Origin: DASYHQ01 sp038223165
GTDB taxonomy: Bacteria; Planctomycetota; Phycisphaerae; Tepidisphaerales; Tepidisphaeraceae
Direction: 5' to 3'
DNA length: 9,318 nt
Assembly: GCA_038223165.1 (NCBI GenBank)
Contig: JBBRHE010000155.1
Span: forward strand, 1-9,318
Translations under genes and position numbers: made by a program
The notes under the pieces: model-generated
Databases searched by the model: none
Told to the model about the DNA's origin: nothing
Seen by the model: the letters and a program-made list of their open reading frames with translations, nothing else
Shown: positions 6,636 through 9,318 of the stretch, piece after piece
How positions within the stretch are numbered: position 1 is the first letter of the stretch
How the letters are laid out: every line of letters starts with the position of its first letter

Positions 6636-8552
6636 ATGGCGATCCTCCCCACCAACCTTGCGCGCGTCAGCAACTTGCTTCGCACCAGCGTCGCGACGTC
6701 TAGCATGACCAAGACCCAGCGGATGCTACTGGAGGTCCAGAACCAGCTCACAACCGGTCAGCGCATCAACAAGCCCAGTGACGATCCCGGTGATGGCGCG
6801 ATCATCCAGCAGTTGCAAAAGACGCTCGAGAAGCGCCAAGGCTACCTCGACAACATTTCCTCGGCCAAAAACACTCTGTCCAGCGTCGACACCTCGCTGG
6901 AAGGGTTGACCGACCTGCTACGCCAGGCGACCCAGATCGCCTCGGCCAACGTTGGGTCCGACGTGACGGCCGACGCTCGAACCAGCGCCGCGGCCTTGAT
7001 TGACAACCTGTACAACCAGTCGATCTCGTTCGGTAACACGCAGTTCCAAGGCACCTACATCTACGGTGGAGACCGTTCGGACAAACAGCCGTTCGTCACG
7101 GCGTCAAACGGTGGCGTGAAGTTTGTCGGCACCAATAATGTTCTGCAGAACACGTTCGACGACAACATGGTCCGTCCGTTCATGGTCAGCGGTGACGAGG
7201 TGTTCGGCACCGCGACCGGGACGAAGGTCGGCTCGAACAACCTGTCGCCGGCCATAACGACCGCGACCCGGCTAGACGCCCTCGGTGGTGCCACCGCTGC
7301 GGGCGTTTACAAAGGTCAGATCAAGATCACCAATGGCGCGGCGAACGCGACGATCGACCTCAGCTCGGCCGACTCGATCGGTGACGCCATTACCCGCATC
7401 AATGCAGCGACTGGCACTACCGACGTCACCGCAGCCATTGCACCTGACGGGATGAGCCTCGCTTTGACGGCCGGCAGTGGAGCCTTCTCGGTGACGGAAG
7501 TGGGCGGCGCATCAACCGCCCGTGACCTGGGCATTCGACAGAACAACCCCGTCGCGAGCCTGGACGGTGCCGACGTGAAGGCCAAAGTCACACCATTGAC
7601 GCTGATGTCCAGCATCTTTGGTGGGGGTGGTGTCGACGCATCGGGCCTCGCTATTACTAACGGAAGCTCCACTGCGACGGTCACCTACACCGGGCCAATC
7701 ACGGTCGAAGCGTTCCTGAACCAGATCAATGCCGCCGATGTTGGCGTGCATGCGCAAATTAACGCGGCGGGCACGGGGCTGGAGATCGTTAACCTTGTTG
7801 CCGGTACGGAACTGCGCATCGGGGAAAATGGGGGCAACACCGCGACGCAGCTTGGCATTCGCACGATGTCGCCGACCCAGCAACTGTCGGAGCTAAACAA
7901 CGGCAAGGGTGTCCGCACGGTGCCCGGCGCTGACATTACAGTTACCCGCCGTGACGGCACTGAATTCTCGGTCGACCTCGATGGCGCGGCCACGATCGGT
8001 GACGTCATCACGAAGATCAACACCGCAGCGGGCAGCACGATGGCCAGCTTCGCCACAACGGGCAACGGCATCGTCATGACCGACGCGAGCGTCGGCCCGG
8101 ATACGAGCTTCAAGGTCGCCGCAGCCAACTTTTCCAGTGCCGGTGAAGATCTCGGCCTCAACGGCTTGCCCGCGACGGCCGGGGTAATCACGGGCAAGGA
8201 CGTGAGTCCGGTCTCGATCGCAGGGGTCTTCACAAACCTGGCCAAACTGCGAGATGCGCTGCGGACGAACGACCAACGCGGCATCACCGAAGCGTCGCAG
8301 GGCATCAGCGAAGACCTTGAGCGCGTGATCAGCGTCCGCGGCGTGACAGGTGCCCGCGTCCAGGAGCTCGAAGGTCGCGAGGATCGCATCACCGATGAAA
8401 ACCTCGCTACGCAGTCGCTGTTGAGCAGCCTGCAGGACACGGACTACACGACGGCTATTACGCAATTCTCGACACTGCAGAGCAGCTTGCAGGCGTCGCT
8501 GCGTACAACCAATACCGTGGCAAACTTGTCACTGATGGATTTCCTGTCGTGA
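6636..8552 (+). CDS. flgL: Hook-filament junction protein FlgL (HAP3), long form
   Basis: FlgL forms the second junction ring, onto which flagellin polymerises. At 638 aa it is twice the usual length (about 317). Residues 1–150 are the flagellin-like N-terminal coiled coil, with LTTGQRINKPSDDPGDGA (38–55) matching the S-G-x-R-I-x-x-P-S-D-D-P signature and FQGTYIYGG (137–145). Residues about 527–638 are the C-terminal D1/D0 helices (DLERVISVRGVTGARVQELE, then the terminal helix with TQFSTLQSSLQASL). The extra length lies between about 225 and 510: three imperfect IN-type repeats. It starts 15 nt after the flgK stop, but the bases before ATG (CACTTTTAACACGTT) contain no Shine-Dalgarno, so re-initiation after flgK is likely. 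There is no clear terminator downstream. Confidence 0.94.
   Translation: MAILPTNLARVSNLLRTSVATSSMTKTQRMLLEVQNQLTTGQRINKPSDDPGDGAIIQQLQKTLEKRQGYLDNISSAKNTLSSVDTSLEGLTDLLRQATQIASANVGSDVTADARTSAAALIDNLYNQSISFGNTQFQGTYIYGGDRSDKQPFVTASNGGVKFVGTNNVLQNTFDDNMVRPFMVSGDEVFGTATGTKVGSNNLSPAITTATRLDALGGATAAGVYKGQIKITNGAANATIDLSSADSIGDAITRINAATGTTDVTAAIAPDGMSLALTAGSGAFSVTEVGGASTARDLGIRQNNPVASLDGADVKAKVTPLTLMSSIFGGGGVDASGLAITNGSSTATVTYTGPITVEAFLNQINAADVGVHAQINAAGTGLEIVNLVAGTELRIGENGGNTATQLGIRTMSPTQQLSELNNGKGVRTVPGADITVTRRDGTEFSVDLDGAATIGDVITKINTAAGSTMASFATTGNGIVMTDASVGPDTSFKVAAANFSSAGEDLGLNGLPATAGVITGKDVSPVSIAGVFTNLAKLRDALRTNDQRGITEASQGISEDLERVISVRGVTGARVQELEGREDRITDENLATQSLLSSLQDTDYTTAITQFSTLQSSLQASLRTTNTVANLSLMDFLS
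7320..8162 (+). repeat. Three IN-type protein repeats within flgL
   Basis: Residues 229–301, 338–409 and 433–509 of FlgL share a plan: an opening strand (IKITNG, LAITNG, ITVTRRDG), an A-T-V/I-D-L type strand, a helix (SIGDAITRINAA, TVEAFLNQINAA, TIGDVITKINTA), two further strands (DGMSLALTA, GTGLEIVN, GNGIVMTD) and an ending A..LGIR or LGLN. Linkers bring the period to about 100–109 residues. The layout resembles the Flagellin_IN motif of flagellins and hook-cap proteins and would form surface-exposed domains. The repeats have diverged in sequence. Confidence 0.7.
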
Positions 8553-8554
8553 TG

Positions 8555-8570
8555 TGGCATGACTGTTGCT
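8555..8570 (+). promoter_or_regulatory. Sigma-54 (RpoN) promoter for fliW
   Basis: TGGCATGACTGTTGCT matches every position of the sigma-54 consensus TGGCAYRNNNNTTGCW, with GG (8556–8557) and GC (8568–8569) separated by exactly 10 bases. It begins 3 bases after the flgL stop and points towards fliW. Transcription would start near 8581, giving a leader of about 318 nt. Sigma-54 with an enhancer-binding activator drives mid-stage flagellar genes in many bacteria; no activator site was recognised. Confidence 0.75.
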
Positions 8571-8589
8571 TATGTAAGAATGAATTCTG

Positions 8590-8614
8590 CATTGCGAGCG
8601 TAATAAACGCAATG
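8590..8614 (+). other. Hairpin near the 5' end of the fliW leader
   Basis: CATTGCG (8590–8596) pairs perfectly with CGCAATG (8608–8614) around an 11-base loop. TGCATT (8588–8593) can alternatively pair with AATGCA (8615–8620), so two exclusive foldings exist. No T tract follows, which argues against an intrinsic terminator for the upstream operon. It may protect the 5' end of a transcript starting near 8581. Confidence 0.35.
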
Positions 8615-8669
8615 AATGCAATCGAAGCGCAGCAATTGTGGCCGGTTGAAGCAAAATCGGCGTGATGGC

Positions 8670-8678
8670 TGTGGATAA
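8670..8678 (-). other. Perfect DnaA-box match
   Basis: TGTGGATAA on the + strand reads TTATCCACA on the - strand, the exact consensus DnaA box. It stands alone in the fliW leader with no other boxes or AT-rich element seen nearby, so it is not an origin. It could be chance or a DnaA-responsive site. Confidence 0.3.
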
Positions 8679-8793
8679 GTGGTGAGTGACTGGTGAGCAG
8701 AAAGTTGCACGTTGTGAATGGAAGGTTGCGGTTCGCCAGATGGCGATGATCGACCGGCCGCAAGCGGTGTGCAACGGATACGTAAGCTTAAAC

Positions 8794-8816
8794 GACCGAA
8801 GCAGGATGCATCGGTC
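8794..8816 (+). promoter_or_regulatory. GGA-loop hairpin A in fliW leader (CsrA-type site)
   Basis: GACCGA (8794–8799) pairs with TCGGTC (8811–8816). Inside, after an A·A mismatch, GCA (8801–8803) pairs with TGC (8807–8809), leaving GGA (8804–8806) as the loop. The sequence AGGAUG fits the core of the CsrA consensus. It lies about 80 nt before the fliW start, where a CsrA dimer could anchor before bridging to downstream sites. The function is inferred. Confidence 0.5.
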
Positions 8817-8833
8817 AGTTCTCTAACGGAGTT

Positions 8834-8851
8834 CCGCGGATGGAGCCGCGG
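8834..8851 (+). promoter_or_regulatory. GGA-loop hairpin C in fliW leader
   Basis: Two copies of CCGCGG (8834–8839 and 8846–8851) form a fully G+C 6-bp stem around ATGGAG, which contains the ANGGA core. The overlapping AAC-GGA-GTT element (8825–8833) just upstream offers another small GGA hairpin. The strong stem should hold the GGA in the loop. Confidence 0.5.
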
Positions 8852-8857
8852 GTGGTT

Positions 8858-8879
8858 TCGCGAGGCATGGTCCTCGCGA
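8858..8879 (+). other. Strong 8-bp hairpin in fliW leader, no GGA
   Basis: TCGCGAGG (8858–8865) and CCTCGCGA (8872–8879) are perfect complements around the hexaloop CATGGT. It is the most stable-looking structure in the leader. It lacks GGA and a T tract, so it is neither an obvious CsrA site nor a terminator; it may space and orient the flanking GGA hairpins. Confidence 0.45.
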
Positions 8880-8882
8880 CTA

Positions 8883-8893
8883 GAACGGAGTTC
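8883..8893 (+). promoter_or_regulatory. GGA-triloop hairpin coinciding with the fliW Shine-Dalgarno
   Basis: GAAC (8883–8886) and GTTC (8890–8893) flank GGA (8887–8889). GGAG (8887–8890) is the fliW ribosome site, 8 nt before the ATG, so ribosome binding and recognition by CsrA would compete. The same layout occurs at the rod-binding gene (3949–3963). Confidence 0.55.
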
Positions 8894-8898
8894 GTGTT

Positions 8899-9318
8899 AT
8901 GGAGATCCAGACCACGCGTTTCGGGGTACTGTCCATTGAGGACGAGCGGGTAATGACATTCCCGCGCGGCCTCCTTGGGTTCCCCGATCATTCGCGGTTC
9001 GCCCTTATCCAGACGGATGAGGAGAACTATTTTTTCTGGTTGCAAAGCGTTGACGATGCGAACCTCGCGTTCGTTGTCACCGACCCAACCATCTTCTTCA
9101 AGGATTATGAAGTGCCGATCCGCGAAGAGACCCAGGCAGAGCTCATGCTGCCAGCCAACGACCCGAGCGCGGTGCAGACCTTCGTGATCTGCAACAAGGT
9201 CGGCGATTGGCTGACCGGCAATCTGCTCGGGCCCATCGTCGTCAATGCCGGCAACCGGTTGGCCACTCAGGTGGTGCTGACCGAGAAAAAGTGGACGACA
9301 CGCCAACCCCTGTACAGG
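8899..9318 (+). CDS. fliW: Flagellar assembly factor FliW, 3' end missing
   Basis: FliW is a small cytosolic beta-barrel protein. In Bacillus and Campylobacter it binds flagellin and, when free, the regulator CsrA, relieving CsrA repression of flagellin translation; it thereby couples secretion to synthesis. The frame runs open from ATG 8899 to the window end, 140 residues. Family signatures are FPRGLLGFPDHSRFALIQ (21–38), FFWLQSVDDANLAFVVTDP (45–63), FFKDYEVPI (66–74), the LTGNLLGPIVVNAGNRLATQ strand region (105–124) and a final RQPLY. B. subtilis FliW is about 143 aa, so only a few residues should be missing. csrA is often the next gene, but that lies beyond the window. Its sigma-54 promoter and GGA-hairpin leader are described separately. 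Confidence 0.94.
   Translation, partial: MEIQTTRFGVLSIEDERVMTFPRGLLGFPDHSRFALIQTDEENYFFWLQSVDDANLAFVVTDPTIFFKDYEVPIREETQAELMLPANDPSAVQTFVICNKVGDWLTGNLLGPIVVNAGNRLATQVVLTEKKWTTRQPLYR

Larger units (their letters stand above)
8581..8898 (+). promoter_or_regulatory. Long structured leader of fliW
   Basis: This stretch from the predicted start of transcription to the fliW ATG has no convincing gene; the short open frames on both strands lack ribosome sites and recognisable protein content. It contains a 7-bp hairpin near its 5' end, a DnaA-box match, a TGGTGAG direct repeat at 8680–8686 and 8691–8697, and in its last 105 bases a chain of hairpins, several with GGA in the loop. AACGGAGTTC occurs twice (8825–8834 and 8884–8893); each copy can fold on itself with GGA in the loop, or the copies could pair with each other. 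Seven GGA triplets fall between 8776 and 8903. Read-through from flgL is also possible because no terminator is visible. Confidence 0.55.

Noticed and set aside
8590..8620. Intrinsic terminator after flgL
   Set aside because: The hairpin lies downstream of the sigma-54 element and is not followed by a T tract.
8458..8939. Short open frames on both strands in the flgL–fliW gap
   Set aside because: They overlap flgL or fliW or each other, have no convincing ribosome sites, and the gap is better explained as a promoter plus leader.
1..9318. Mobile elements, CRISPR, tRNA or rRNA genes
   Set aside because: No terminal inverted repeats, transposase motifs, spaced repeats or RNA gene signatures were seen; the window is continuous flagellar operon.

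Overview
The window is a single, densely packed flagellar gene cluster read entirely on the + strand. It starts inside flgG (distal rod) and ends inside fliW (CsrA antagonist). The order is flgG – flgA – flgH – flgI – flgJ-type rod-binding gene – flgN – flgK – flgL – fliW. P-ring (FlgI) and L-ring (FlgH) genes mean a Gram-negative envelope with an outer membrane. G+C is about 60% by eye. A FlgN–FlgK–FlgL–FliW block next to rod and ring genes, a FlgA about twice the enterobacterial length, a long FlgL with repeated inserts and a FlgH without a lipobox together suggest a planctomycete, possibly of the Phycisphaerae. That placement is inference; there is no rRNA or other marker here.

Layout: 1–660 is the 3' part of flgG. 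661–776 is a gap with one hairpin. 777–2015 is flgA, 2027–2764 flgH, 2873–3934 flgI (after a 108-nt leader), 3968–4438 the stand-alone rod-binding gene, 4419–4913 flgN (overlapping the previous gene by 20 nt), 4917–6620 flgK and 6636–8552 flgL. 8553–8898 is the only long non-coding stretch, and fliW runs from 8899 to the end of the window. The products form a chain: FlgG makes the distal rod, FlgA and the rod-binding protein help assemble the P-ring and rod, FlgI and FlgH form the bushing, FlgN chaperones FlgK and FlgL, which join hook to filament, and FliW links flagellin level to the RNA-binding protein CsrA.

The most interesting signal is not a gene. At the ribosome binding sites of flgI, the rod-binding gene and fliW, the Shine-Dalgarno region or an overlapping GGA lies in the loop of a small perfect hairpin, the classic arrangement of a CsrA/RsmA target. 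flgI has two in tandem, and the first (loop AAGGAT closed by C and G) reproduces the CARGGAUG core of the CsrA SELEX consensus. The fliW leader holds a series of such hairpins, the last coinciding with its Shine-Dalgarno. The same leader begins with an exact match to the sigma-54 promoter consensus (TGGCATGACTGTTGCT, 8555–8570), three bases after the flgL stop. Together this suggests a circuit in which sigma-54 drives fliW, and CsrA, antagonised by FliW, controls translation of P-ring, rod and fliW messages. CsrA itself lies outside the window, so the circuit is inferred from RNA motifs. Other points of note are a 9-G tract inside the rod-binding gene where any one-base slip truncates the protein, three IN-like repeats in FlgL with a related module in FlgK, a FlgH with no N-terminal cysteine, and a perfect DnaA box in the fliW leader. 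I saw no mobile elements, CRISPR, tRNA or rRNA.
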